From: Labilibacter marinus
Lineage (GTDB): Bacteria > Bacteroidota > Bacteroidia > Bacteroidales > Marinilabiliaceae
Assembly: GCF_001659685.2 (NCBI RefSeq)
Contig: NZ_LXYE02000018.1
Coordinates: 1-64,000, forward strand
Length of the DNA: 64,000 nucleotides
Reading direction: 5' to 3'
Made by a program: the position numbers and the translations under genes. The notes under the pieces are model-generated. The model was not told the origin of the DNA and did no database searches. It saw only the letters and a list, made by a program, of their open reading frames with translations. Positions 53,083 to 62,435 of this stretch are shown here, in pieces; position 1 is the stretch's first letter; each line of letters opens with the position of its first letter.

Positions 53083-53185
53083 TTCCACTTAGTTATTTGC
53101 CATTTTAGCTCTTTTATTACGCACAAAGATAAAATATTAAGTGAAAATGAAAATCTTATGAAACGAATACCATATTAAGCTATGG

Positions 53186-54493
53186 TTATTTCAATAACAT
53201 CTCGGCCAATTCCTCTTCGTAAAAGAAGTTATCACCGCCAAAGGCAGGTTTAAGGTCATCTACCCATTGTGCTTTACAGTCGTATTTTGCAAAAAACGGA
53301 CGAGCTGCCCAATCGCTATTTCTACCCTGAATAAATTCGAGCGCAATAATTTTTTCACCTCTAATTTCAGTTACCCCAACAACTCTAATTTTACCTGGAG
53401 TACATGACATACTTGGCCCTCTAACAGTACGTGCAACACCACTTACTTGAGTATATGCTTTTTGAAATATTTGCCAAGCTCTTACCACCGGTATTCCAAA
53501 ATAATCCTGAGCACCAGTATCACGAGCAATAAACATATAATAAGGAATCATGCCTAACTCCACTTGCTTACGCCACATTTCTGCCCAAATAGAACTATGT
53601 GCATTAATGTGATTTAAAACAGGAGATTGCGTTCTGATGATAGCTCCAGTATTTCTAATTTTTTGAACAGCCTGCTTAACCGCTTCCGTACTAAGCTCTT
53701 GCGGATGATTAAAGTGAGCCATAAAAGAAACTGACTTACCTGCTTCCGTTATTTTTTTGAAGATAGCCAACATATCATCAGCATCTGGCTCTGTTAAAAA
53801 ACGGTACGGCCAAAAACTCAATGACTTAGAGCCAATACGTATGGTCTTTAAGTGTTCTATATTCGCATCTAATATTTTTGAAATATAAACATCAAAAGAT
53901 TTAGCTTTCATTACCATTGGGTCACCACCCGTTATTAGTAAATCCGTAATCTCAGTATGCTCTCTAATGTAATCTACAATTAAATCGGCCTCTTTCATGG
54001 AGAACTTAATATCTCCATCCATATTAGTAAACTGAGGCCATCTAAAACAAAATGTACAATAAGCATGACATGTTTGCCCTTGAGAAGGGAAAAACAACAT
54101 GGTTTCTCTATACTTATGCTGAACACCATTTAATCGCTCTCCATTGAGTTCAGGTACATTATACTCCAACTGACCAGCTGGGTGAGGATTTAGTTTCTCT
54201 CTGATGATATTAGCCTCTTCACGAATAGTTGCTTTATCTGCATTAGACAATAATAATTCAGCCATTCTATTAAAGTCATCCTCAGGAAGCATACTTTTTT
54301 GAGGAAAATTTAAGATAAACATAGGGTCTTCCCTAAAATTATCCCAATCTATTAATTCATCAACTACATAGTTGTTTGTTTTAAATGGAAGAACACTTCC
54401 AACAACCTCAATATTTAATAAATCCTCTTCCGATAATCTTTCAATTTGCGGAATACTTTTAAAATTATGCAACGCGTAAGTCTGATACCTCAT
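53186..54493 (-). CDS. KamA-family radical SAM protein (lysine 2,3-aminomutase-like)
   Basis: A 435-residue radical SAM enzyme. The 4Fe-4S motif CHAYCTFCFRW (CxxxCxxC, about residue 153) is followed by LLITGGDPMVMKAKSFD. A PLP-binding Lys occurs near the C-terminus in SCTPGKIRVVG, in the position of the glycine-rich PLP loop of lysine 2,3-aminomutase. One of the two Asp residues known to bind lysine in KamA appears kept (ARDTGAQDYF), whereas the second site preceding the PLP loop is not Asp. It is thus a KamA-like aminomutase whose substrate may not be free lysine. The frame opens at TTG at 54523, but the ATG at 54493 is preferred. A long structured leader precedes it. Confidence 0.82.
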   Translation of the reverse strand: MRYQTYALHNFKSIPQIERLSEEDLLNIEVVGSVLPFKTNNYVVDELIDWDNFREDPMFILNFPQKSMLPEDDFNRMAELLLSNADKATIREEANIIREKLNPHPAGQLEYNVPELNGERLNGVQHKYRETMLFFPSQGQTCHAYCTFCFRWPQFTNMDGDIKFSMKEADLIVDYIREHTEITDLLITGGDPMVMKAKSFDVYISKILDANIEHLKTIRIGSKSLSFWPYRFLTEPDADDMLAIFKKITEAGKSVSFMAHFNHPQELSTEAVKQAVQKIRNTGAIIRTQSPVLNHINAHSSIWAEMWRKQVELGMIPYYMFIARDTGAQDYFGIPVVRAWQIFQKAYTQVSGVARTVRGPSMSCTPGKIRVVGVTEIRGEKIIALEFIQGRNSDWAARPFFAKYDCKAQWVDDLKPAFGGDNFFYEEELAEMLLK

Positions 54494-54548
54494 TCCAAAC
54501 AGTCTATTAATATTTCTAATCAATCAACACAACCTCATCACCTGTAAA

Positions 54549-54664
54549 AAAACAAGACAATCTGTCCATTCAATTTCAATTAGAAAGCAATTCTAATATT
54601 TTATTAAAAAACAGTAGGTGTCCCCACACCCAAACAGACAGATTCCTATAAAATTACAAAAATA
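54549..54664 (-). promoter_or_regulatory. Promoter and three-way-junction leader of the KamA-like gene
   Basis: On the minus strand the -7 box TATTTTTG (complement of 54657-54664) predicts a start near 54651. The leader then pairs AATCTGTC (complement of 54637-54644) with GACAGATT (complement of 54559-54566), enclosing two hairpins: GGTGT-GGGG-ACACC (54617-54630) and ATTAGAA-TTGCT-TTCTAAT (54579-54597). The closing helix is followed within 6 nt by seven U residues, then about 60 nt to the ATG. This is the layout of a transcription-attenuating RNA. No known riboswitch class is recognised and no -33 box is found. Confidence 0.5.
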
Positions 54665-54781
54665 TTGCCATAGTGACAAACGTTTAACTTTGATTCAAAA
54701 CACACTTAACACACAGATTAAGAATGCATTACAATACATTCAGCTAAAACGGACACAAAAATAAGTAAAATATGTAAGAAA

Positions 54782-56200
54782 TTACCTGATAAGTTCACTT
54801 CTATTTGTATCTAACTTTAAGAATATAAACAACAAGGTAGTAAATCCCCATAGCGAAGATCCTCCATAACTAAAGAATGGCAAAGGAATCCCAATCACTG
54901 GAGCCAAACCTATCGTCATTCCAATATTAATAGTAAAATGATAGAAAAAAATAGAAGCTACGCAATATCCATAAATCCTACTAAAAGAAGAATGCTGCTT
55001 TTCTGCTAAAAAAATGAGCCTAATCATCAGAAAAACAAACAGAATTACCACAGTTAGCGTTCCTAGATACCCCCACTCTTCACCGACTGTGCAGAAGATA
55101 AAATCGGTACTTTGTTCTGGGACAAAATCAAATTTAGTCTGCGTTCCTTGCAAATAACCTTTACCACTAAAACCGCCAGAACCAATGGCTATTTTAGACT
55201 GATTTACATTATAACCTGCACCCAAAGGATCATCCTTAAATCCCAGTAATACATAAACTCTGTTTCGCTGATACTCAGAAAGTACATCGTTAACAAAATA
55301 ACTTGATGAGAAAGTGAAGACTACCGCTCCCCACATAAAAATAGCAATAGGAACAACGGCCTTTATCTTTTTAGAAAAACCTTTTATTAAAACAACAATG
55401 GAGAAGGCCAATATGCCCACTAGCATAAACAACTCCCATCTTAAATTTAATCCTACTATATAAAACAAGCCAAGTACTATGGCAAATGCACCAACACCAT
55501 ACATCAATGCAATACCCGTAATCTTTTTATCAGTTTTTACAAAAAGCGCAACTAAGGCTCCTACAATAATTAAAGCCAACACTGAATAAGGCGGATAAAC
55601 CAAAGTGAGCACAGAAACAATAGCTCCCATTAAGCCAAACACCAAGATACTACCTGGTAATCCTTCTCGATAGAATGGAAGAATAAAAACAAAAAACACT
55701 AGAGCAGAACCTGTATCGTTTTGTAAAAAAATGCAGAGTACTGGTAATGCCCAAATAGCAATAATACTGGCTAAATTTTTAAACTTCTTAAATGTAAAAT
55801 CATGACGACTCATCATACGCGCCAACGTAAGTGCTGTAGCAATCTTGGCTAATTCAGCTGGCTGAAACCGAATAGGCCCTAGCTCGAACCAAGACTTGGC
55901 ACCATTAATTTCTTTTCCGAGAAAAATAACACTAAACAAGAGAAATACTGCCACTCCATAAAGTATATTTGAAAAGGCTACATAGAACTTACTATCGGTC
56001 ATGAATATTACCCAAATAAGAACCATAGACGCCGAAATCCATATTAACTGCTTGGCATATTCCATACCCATATCAAAAAACACTGGATTTTCAGGGTTAT
56101 AGTTGGCTGCATATATATTAATCCATCCAAACAATACAAGTATTGCATAAATAACAATTGTAACCCAATCTACCTTTTTGTTATAATTATTCTGAACCAT
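54782..56200 (-). CDS. rodA: Rod-shape SEDS glycosyltransferase
   Basis: A 472-residue SEDS-family peptidoglycan polymerase with about ten helices. Family landmarks are GAKSWFELGPIRFQPAELAKIA (about 105-126), QNDTGSALVFFVF, the late FVPEQSTDFIFCTVGEEWG and PVIGIPLPFFSYGGSSLWGF. It polymerises lipid II with PBP2 for lateral wall growth. Its ATG overlaps the PBP2 stop by 14 nt. It is the last gene of the elongasome operon. Confidence 0.95.
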   Translation of the reverse strand: MVQNNYNKKVDWVTIVIYAILVLFGWINIYAANYNPENPVFFDMGMEYAKQLIWISASMVLIWVIFMTDSKFYVAFSNILYGVAVFLLFSVIFLGKEINGAKSWFELGPIRFQPAELAKIATALTLARMMSRHDFTFKKFKNLASIIAIWALPVLCIFLQNDTGSALVFFVFILPFYREGLPGSILVFGLMGAIVSVLTLVYPPYSVLALIIVGALVALFVKTDKKITGIALMYGVGAFAIVLGLFYIVGLNLRWELFMLVGILAFSIVVLIKGFSKKIKAVVPIAIFMWGAVVFTFSSSYFVNDVLSEYQRNRVYVLLGFKDDPLGAGYNVNQSKIAIGSGGFSGKGYLQGTQTKFDFVPEQSTDFIFCTVGEEWGYLGTLTVVILFVFLMIRLIFLAEKQHSSFSRIYGYCVASIFFYHFTINIGMTIGLAPVIGIPLPFFSYGGSSLWGFTTLLFIFLKLDTNRSELIR

Positions 56201-58028
56201 GAACCAAGTCTCCTTCTAACATTCGCTTTTCAATCCATTTGCGTGATGAATGCACTTCTTTATTCAAATATTTTTCAACCATTAAACTTGCTATTGGCGC
56301 AGCCCAAGTAGAACCATATCCTCCATTTTCAACATACACTGCAATAGCAATTTGAGGATTTTCCTTAGGTGCAAAAGCCATAAATACCGAATGATCTTCT
56401 CCATGCGGGTTTTGAGCCGTTCCTGTTTTCCCACAAATGGTTAAATCTGGAATCCTTGCAAGACCAGCCGTACCCATATCACCCCAAACAGCCATTTCCA
56501 TCCCATCTTTAATAGGTTCAAAATTTTCCTTATCAATTCCTGTTGCTCTTTTCGCCTTATATTTCGAAGGAATGGTATCACTTTCAATTTCTTTAATAAT
56601 ATGTGGTGTATAGTAATAACCCTCGTTACCAATAGCTGCACACATATTTGCCATTTGAATTGGCGTAGTTCCTAATTCACCCTGACCAATTGCCAGAGAT
56701 ACAACGGTTAAAGAAGACCAGCTTTTATTATACCACTTGTCGTAATAATCACTATTAGGAATAAACCCACGGTCTTCATTACTAAAATCAACACCTAACT
56801 TATATCCCAGACCAAAATTCACCAAATAGTTTTTCCACAACTCAAAACCATCCTGAACTGTGGATGTTTTAGGCTGATCTATAACACTCCTAAATATTTG
56901 ACTGAAATAAGCATTACAAGAATTAGCAATAGCCTTTCTTAAATCCCACGGGCTATAATGTGCATGACAACCTTGATGAAAACGACCTACCCAGTAACCT
57001 CCATTACATTCATACTTGGTTTCTGGCGTCAACACTCCCTCTTGAAGACCAATAGCTCCCATTAATGGTTTAAAAGTAGAACCTGGAGGATATCGTCCCA
57101 TAATCGCTCTATTAAAAAGAGGTTTTAAAGTATCTGCATTTAACGCAGCAAAATTTCCCGCACGTTTCTTACCTACCAAAAGAGAAGGGTCGAAATGTGG
57201 GGCAGAAACTAAACTAAGGATTTCTCCAGTACTTGGTTCTAAAGCAACTATAGCCCCAATTTTATTTTGCATTAACTGCTCACCATACTGCTGCAAATCA
57301 ACATCGATGGTTAATTTAATATCCTTACCTGCCTTTGCTGGAATATCAGATTGTCCATCTCTAAAAGCCCCCTTTTCTCTACCATGTACATCAACTAAAA
57401 CATACTTATACCCCTTCTCCCCTCGCAGAAAGTTCTCATAAGTAGATTCTATTCCATTTTTTCCATGATAATCACCACTGATATAATAATCATCTTTTTT
57501 TATATCCGAAGCTCCAACTTCACTAATATAACCAAGAATGTGGGCTGCATTAGGATATTCATATTTTCTCAATGTCCTCCGCTGAACAAAAAAACCATCA
57601 TACTTATATAACTTTTCTTGCAGATAGCCATATTGCTTGGCAGATAACTGTCTATAAAATACAGAGGGCTTAATACGTGATATTTTCCTGTTTCGAAGTC
57701 TACTTCGCATACCTGCAAAGAGCTGTCTTAAATCTTCAATGGATATTTCAAGAGCGTTACAAAAATCAAGTGAATCCATAGACTTTAATTCACGAGGTAC
57801 TACCATCAAGTCATAATCAGCCTGATTGGAAACAATTAGTTTTCCATTCCTATCATACACCAACCCTCTGGCAGGAAAATTAATGATTTCTTTTTGCGTA
57901 TTATTTGCTGCTGAGAATTTATACGAAGGATCGTACACCTGAAGTATAAAAAGCTTAATAGCAAAAGTAATACCTATAAAAATAAATATTAGAGCAATCA
58001 CTATGGTTCGTCTACTTATATTTTCCAC
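56187..58028 (-). CDS. mrdA: Penicillin-binding protein 2
   Basis: A 613-residue class B PBP. After a single membrane helix (about 8-28) come the pedestal domain (about 50-220) and the transpeptidase domain (about 250-600). The catalytic motifs are SxxK in PGSTFKPLM (about residue 320), SxN in ANSCNAYF, and KTGT in CGKTGTAQNPHGEDHS. It crosslinks peptidoglycan in the rod complex with RodA. The start is a GTG, the only one that precedes the membrane helix, and it follows mreD after 12 nt. Confidence 0.96.
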   Translation of the reverse strand: MENISRRTIVIALIFIFIGITFAIKLFILQVYDPSYKFSAANNTQKEIINFPARGLVYDRNGKLIVSNQADYDLMVVPRELKSMDSLDFCNALEISIEDLRQLFAGMRSRLRNRKISRIKPSVFYRQLSAKQYGYLQEKLYKYDGFFVQRRTLRKYEYPNAAHILGYISEVGASDIKKDDYYISGDYHGKNGIESTYENFLRGEKGYKYVLVDVHGREKGAFRDGQSDIPAKAGKDIKLTIDVDLQQYGEQLMQNKIGAIVALEPSTGEILSLVSAPHFDPSLLVGKKRAGNFAALNADTLKPLFNRAIMGRYPPGSTFKPLMGAIGLQEGVLTPETKYECNGGYWVGRFHQGCHAHYSPWDLRKAIANSCNAYFSQIFRSVIDQPKTSTVQDGFELWKNYLVNFGLGYKLGVDFSNEDRGFIPNSDYYDKWYNKSWSSLTVVSLAIGQGELGTTPIQMANMCAAIGNEGYYYTPHIIKEIESDTIPSKYKAKRATGIDKENFEPIKDGMEMAVWGDMGTAGLARIPDLTICGKTGTAQNPHGEDHSVFMAFAPKENPQIAIAVYVENGGYGSTWAAPIASLMVEKYLNKEVHSSRKWIEKRMLEGDLVHGSE

Positions 58029-58040
58029 GCTCTACACAAT

Positions 58041-58559
58041 TTAAATTCTTCGCTTTTTACGATATGTAAATAGCATGGTAACGCCCATCATAATTAAAGT
58101 AAATATCGTACTTCCCAAGGTCTTAACAAGAATTCGCATAAAATTCTCTACTGAAAAAGATTCTATCACAAAATAAAACATGTGATGAATCAACACTAAA
58201 ACGACAGCATATTTTAAAAACCATCCAAAACCATAATACGATGGCAAGGGCAACGTTCCTGGTTCATAACCGTCACGTGGTGCAAATCGCTCAAGTATAA
58301 AAGGTCGGATATACGCTAAAATTAGAGTAGCCGCCATATGCATCCCTGGCGTGTTGGAGAATAAATCAACACTTAATCCAAGAATTGCTGCTAGCGTCAG
58401 CAATAACCAACCTGGCGTTTCAAAAGGTAAAGTAAGAATAAATACTACATATAAATAGGGATTCAGATAACCCGAAAACTCCATCTTATTCAGGATAAGT
58501 ACCTGAAGTAGTACAAAAAAGAAAAAATTGAATATATATCTAGGTATTAAACTAATCAT
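58041..58559 (-). CDS. mreD: Rod shape-determining protein MreD
   Basis: A 172-residue hydrophobic protein with about five membrane helices and the MreD hallmarks NPYLYVVFILTLPFETPGWLLLTLAAILGLSVDLFSNTPGMH. It bridges MreC and the RodA/PBP2 pair. Its ATG overlaps the mreC stop (ATGA). The sequence family is weakly conserved, so the call rests on position as well as on the hydrophobicity pattern. Confidence 0.9.
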   Translation of the reverse strand: MISLIPRYIFNFFFFVLLQVLILNKMEFSGYLNPYLYVVFILTLPFETPGWLLLTLAAILGLSVDLFSNTPGMHMAATLILAYIRPFILERFAPRDGYEPGTLPLPSYYGFGWFLKYAVVLVLIHHMFYFVIESFSVENFMRILVKTLGSTIFTLIMMGVTMLFTYRKKRRI

Positions 58560-59383
58560 TGCTTGCTTTCCTCCTCCAGTTGTAATTGCTGTTCTTGAAA
58601 AATATTTTCTACTACTTCTACGTAACTTAATTGTGAAAAGTCAGGACTCAATTTTACCTTAATCTTATAAAAGCTCTCACCTTCAGGGTGATTAATTTCA
58701 TCCACCATACCAATTAAAATTCCTTCAGGGAAAGTTGAAGAGTATCCACTTGTGATTACCTGATCGCCTAGGTTTACAAAGGCATGTTCTGGAATTTCAT
58801 CCAAAATAACATATTGAGTAGATCTTGCATCCCAGCTTACTGAGCCGAAAAAATCTGACCCTTTAAGTTTTGCAGAAATCTTTAAACGCGGATTCAACAT
58901 TGACAATGCGGTACTAAAATTATCAGTACACTTAATCACAATACCCACCACACCGCGATTACATAAAACACCCATATCTGGCTTTATACCATCTTTAGAT
59001 CCTTTGTTTAATGTGATGTAGTTAAAATGTTTTCGAACCGAGTTATTAACCACCTTGGCAGCCCTATATTTATATTGATGAACAGAAGCACTATCGCCTA
59101 CCAAAGAAAAATAATCTTTCGACTGTTTAAAAGATGTAGGCATTTGACTTCTTAAATAGGCATTTTCATTGGATAGTTCTCTATTCACCTCTTTTAAGGC
59201 AAAATATAACTCTACATTATTAACACTCTCAAACAATCCTCCAGCCATACGCGAAGAAGAACTCAGGTAAATAGCCCGCTGGTTTTGATTATATGATACG
59301 ATAAGTATAAATGCTACAAATTCAAATAATATAAAAAGAAATGTAAAATGATGTTTAAGTATAAACCTTAAAAAATTTCTCAT
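58556..59383 (-). CDS. mreC: Rod shape-determining protein MreC
   Basis: A 275-residue protein with one N-terminal membrane helix (about 12-30), a coiled coil (about 50-80, LYFALKEVNRELSNENAYLRSQ) and the periplasmic beta domain containing NKGSKDGIKPDMGVL, GVVGIVI and GDQVITSGYSSTFPEGILIGMVDEI. It links the elongasome in the periplasm. It is separated from mreB by 189 nt that include a strong terminator-like hairpin. Confidence 0.94.
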   Translation of the reverse strand: MRNFLRFILKHHFTFLFILFEFVAFILIVSYNQNQRAIYLSSSSRMAGGLFESVNNVELYFALKEVNRELSNENAYLRSQMPTSFKQSKDYFSLVGDSASVHQYKYRAAKVVNNSVRKHFNYITLNKGSKDGIKPDMGVLCNRGVVGIVIKCTDNFSTALSMLNPRLKISAKLKGSDFFGSVSWDARSTQYVILDEIPEHAFVNLGDQVITSGYSSTFPEGILIGMVDEINHPEGESFYKIKVKLSPDFSQLSYVEVVENIFQEQQLQLEEESKQ

Positions 59384-59516
59384 TAAGCTGTTGTGTTTTC
59401 AGAATTTTAAGGAAAAAGTCTCAATTGTTGATCAACCAAACGTAAAGTTAATTTTTTCAATGGAAAGAATAATTTTTTACTGTCCTAAAATCGTAAGATT
59501 TTAATAAAAAAAAGAA

Positions 59517-59550
59517 AACCCGAATTTGAAGCTTTGTCCAAATTCGGGTT
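59517..59550 (-). terminator. Strong hairpin between mreB and mreC
   Basis: AACCCGAATTTG (59517-59528) and CAAATTCGGGTT (59539-59550) form a perfect 12-bp stem with a 10-nt loop. On the minus strand the stem is followed by TTCTTTTTTTT, a good terminator signature. It lies 23 nt after mreB, so mreC to rodA would be expressed by read-through or from a second promoter. Confidence 0.8.
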
Positions 59551-59572
59551 ATATATCTTAAAACACCTATTC

Positions 59573-60595
59573 TTATCTTTTCAGGAAAGAGAATTTATGT
59601 CTGTTTTTCAATGCAATTCCTGTTCCTCTAGCTACGGCATGCAATGGATTTTCTGCAATATGGAAAGGAATATTAATCTTATCAGTTAATCTTTTATCCA
59701 AACCTCTTAATAAGGCTCCACCACCAGCTAAATAAATACCATTATTTACAATATCGGCATATAACTCAGGAGGTGTCTGCTCCAAAGCACTTAAAATAGC
59801 CGTCTCAATTTTAGAGATTGACTTTTCTAAACAATGAGAAATCTCTTGGTATGAAACAGGTACTTCAATAGGTAAAGCTGTCATTTGGTTAGGCCCCTGA
59901 ACGATATAATCAACTGGAGGCTCTTCCAACTCAGGCAAAGCAGAACCTACCTGAATTTTAATTTCCTCAGCCGTACGCTCACCAACTTTGATATTGTGTT
60001 GACGACGCATATACTCCATGATATCAGCCGTTAAATCATCACCCGCAATACGGATAGATTTATTGGTTACAATACCACCCAACGAAATCACAGCAATTTC
60101 AGTTGTACCACCACCTATATCAACTACCATACTACCCTTAGGCGCTTCTACATCTAAACCAATACCCAACGCTGCTGCCATCGGTTCGTATATCATATAT
60201 ACCTCACGTCCTCCAGCATGTTCAGCCGAGTCACGTACCGCCCTAATCTCAACCTCAGTACTTCCCGAAGGAATACAAATTACCATGGTTAACGAAGGAG
60301 TAAACAACCTTGAATTGGTGTTTATCATTTTAATCATCCCTCTAATCATCTGCTCAGCAGCGTTAAAGTCGGCTATTACACCATCTCTTAGTGGTCTGAT
60401 TGTATAGATATTGTCATGTGTTTTACCATGCATCTGACGTGCCTTTTCACCGATAGCCATCAGCTTATCAGTTCTGCGGTCAAGCGCCACAATAGAAGGC
60501 TCGTCCACTACAATTTTATCATTATGAATGATAATTGTATTGGCCGTTCCAAGGTCAATGGCAATATCTTGAGATAAGAATGAAAAGAATCCCAT
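59573..60595 (-). CDS. mreB: Cell-shape actin homolog MreB
   Basis: A 340-residue bacterial actin with the phosphate-1 loop IDLGTANTIIIH, the adenosine segment IYLAGGGALLRGL and phosphate-2 VVDIGGGTTEIAVISLGG. It polymerises under the inner membrane to orient wall synthesis. It begins 12 nt after purH, suggesting cotranscription, and is followed by a strong terminator. Confidence 0.97.
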   Translation of the reverse strand: MGFFSFLSQDIAIDLGTANTIIIHNDKIVVDEPSIVALDRRTDKLMAIGEKARQMHGKTHDNIYTIRPLRDGVIADFNAAEQMIRGMIKMINTNSRLFTPSLTMVICIPSGSTEVEIRAVRDSAEHAGGREVYMIYEPMAAALGIGLDVEAPKGSMVVDIGGGTTEIAVISLGGIVTNKSIRIAGDDLTADIMEYMRRQHNIKVGERTAEEIKIQVGSALPELEEPPVDYIVQGPNQMTALPIEVPVSYQEISHCLEKSISKIETAILSALEQTPPELYADIVNNGIYLAGGGALLRGLDKRLTDKINIPFHIAENPLHAVARGTGIALKNRHKFSFLKR

Positions 60596-60607
60596 AGGGT
60601 CTGGATT

Positions 60608-62197
60608 TTAGTGTTTAAAATGACGTTTTCCTGTAAATAGCATAGCTATTCCAAATTCGTTACAAGCCTCAATAACCTCTTCATCACGTATACTTCCTCC
60701 TGGCTCAACAATGTATTTTACATTGTATTCGTTGGCCGCTTCAATACTGTCGCGGAATGGGAAGAATGCATCAGAGATAACTACTGAGTTTTTAATATCA
60801 ACACCTTCTTTCAAATCGAAACGAGGCATTGTTAAATGACGTAAACTATCTAAACGGTTTGGTTGTCCCATACCTGCTCCTGTTAACCAGAAAGAACCAT
60901 CTTCGTCCTCGGTAACAATAGCGATAGCATTACTTTTTAAATGCTTACAAGCCGTAATACCAAACTTAGCTAATTCCATTTTAGTGGCCTCAAACTCTAG
61001 TTTAGTTACGTTTTTAAAATCAGTATCTACACCTTCATCTTCATCTTGAACTAAGATACCACCACTTACTGAGCGAATTAACTTCTCCCCAGTAATTTCA
61101 TTTTTGATAGGTGTTTCTAATAAACGAAGATTCTTTTTCTTAGCGAAAACCTCTAAGGCCTCAGGCGTAAATTCTGGAGCAATAATGATTTCAACAAATC
61201 GTTTTGCAAACCAATTAGCAATTTCGCCAGTTACAGTACCCGTAAAACAGATAATACCACCAAATGCACTAATAGGGTCACCTGCCCAAGCTAACTCCAA
61301 AGATTTAGTAATATCGTTAGTAACAGCTAAACCACATGGATTTAGATGTTTTACCACCGCTACCGCTTGCTTACCTTCGATATGTGTTACTGAATGATAT
61401 GCGTCACTAGCTGCTTTCCAAGAAGCATCAGCATCAAGCATATTGTTATAAGACAAAGCTTTTCCTTGCAATACTTTTGCATTGGCTAAAGAAGCGCCCT
61501 CTTTAATATTGTTGTATTTATAAACAGTTGCTTTTTGGTGTGGATTTTCGCCATAACGTAAAACTTCACCATCGTTTAAGCTAATACGCTCCATATCATC
61601 CTTATCTTTATTAAAGAAGTTGGAGATAGCAGAATCGTAATGAGAAGAAACGCCAAAAGCGGCAGCAGCAAACTTAAATCGATCTTCTAAAGAAGACTCA
61701 CCATTTTGTTCTTTTAAGATGCTTAATAAGTCTGCGTATTGATCTTTTGAAGGAACAATAATAACATCTTTATAATTTTTAGCAGCTCCACGAATTAATG
61801 AAATACCACCGATGTCAATTTTTTCGATAATATCTTGCAAAGGAGCACCTGAAGCTACAGTCGCTTCAAACGGATATAAATCAACAATAATCAGGTCTAT
61901 TTCAGGAATTTCATATTCCTCTAACTGCTTTAAATCATCCTCATTATCTCTACGAGCTAAGATTCCTCCAAAAACTTTAGGGTGAAGTGTTTTTACTCTT
62001 CCGCCTAAAATAGATGGATAACTTGTCAAGTCCTCCACGCGTTCGCACGGTACATCTAAGCCTTCAATAAAAGCTTGAGTTCCCCCGGTTGAATAAATGG
62101 TTACGCCTTGTTGGTGTAACGTGGTAATAATTTCATCCAATCCATCCTTATGGAACACGGAAATAAGAGCTGATTTAATTTTTCTTGAGCTACTCAT
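60608..62197 (-). CDS. purH: Bifunctional AICAR transformylase/IMP cyclohydrolase
   Basis: A 529-residue bifunctional purine enzyme. The N-terminal MGS-like IMP cyclohydrolase domain (about 1-150) has ALISVFHKDGLDEII and TYPSILGGRVKTLHPKVFGGIL. The AICAR transformylase domain (about 200-529) includes LRYGENPHQKA, VKHLNPCGLAV with the catalytic Lys-His pair, and DAFFPFRDSIEAANEY. It makes IMP. It is the first gene of the mre operon, linking purine synthesis with wall growth; that layout also occurs in other Bacteroidia as far as I recall. Confidence 0.96.
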   Translation of the reverse strand: MSSSRKIKSALISVFHKDGLDEIITTLHQQGVTIYSTGGTQAFIEGLDVPCERVEDLTSYPSILGGRVKTLHPKVFGGILARRDNEDDLKQLEEYEIPEIDLIIVDLYPFEATVASGAPLQDIIEKIDIGGISLIRGAAKNYKDVIIVPSKDQYADLLSILKEQNGESSLEDRFKFAAAAFGVSSHYDSAISNFFNKDKDDMERISLNDGEVLRYGENPHQKATVYKYNNIKEGASLANAKVLQGKALSYNNMLDADASWKAASDAYHSVTHIEGKQAVAVVKHLNPCGLAVTNDITKSLELAWAGDPISAFGGIICFTGTVTGEIANWFAKRFVEIIIAPEFTPEALEVFAKKKNLRLLETPIKNEITGEKLIRSVSGGILVQDEDEGVDTDFKNVTKLEFEATKMELAKFGITACKHLKSNAIAIVTEDEDGSFWLTGAGMGQPNRLDSLRHLTMPRFDLKEGVDIKNSVVISDAFFPFRDSIEAANEYNVKYIVEPGGSIRDEEVIEACNEFGIAMLFTGKRHFKH

Positions 62198-62328
62198 CTT
62201 TTATTTATTATTGCAATTTTGAAAATTTCAAGGTTGTAAGGGCGAATTTTTCCAGCGATAAATTAGTCATTTTTTCTCTTTATGCGGTTTGTAAGCCAAA
62301 TAAATATGAAAAAACACGCCACTTCGGG

Positions 62329-62336
62329 CAAAATTA
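62329..62336 (-). promoter_or_regulatory. Candidate purH promoter -7 element
   Basis: On the minus strand this reads TAATTTTG (TAnnTTTG). It predicts a leader of about 125 nt for purH and the mre operon. No -33 element is obvious at the expected spacing. The 238-nt divergent gap to the ABC permease gene holds no other clear signal. Confidence 0.4.
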
Positions 62337-62435
62337 AGAAAATAAGCACATTTAACAAGGTAGTAATTAATTTTCTTGATAGTTTTATAGTGGATAAAAA
62401 AAGGGTACTCCCACTAAACATTTGAGTGAACCAAA

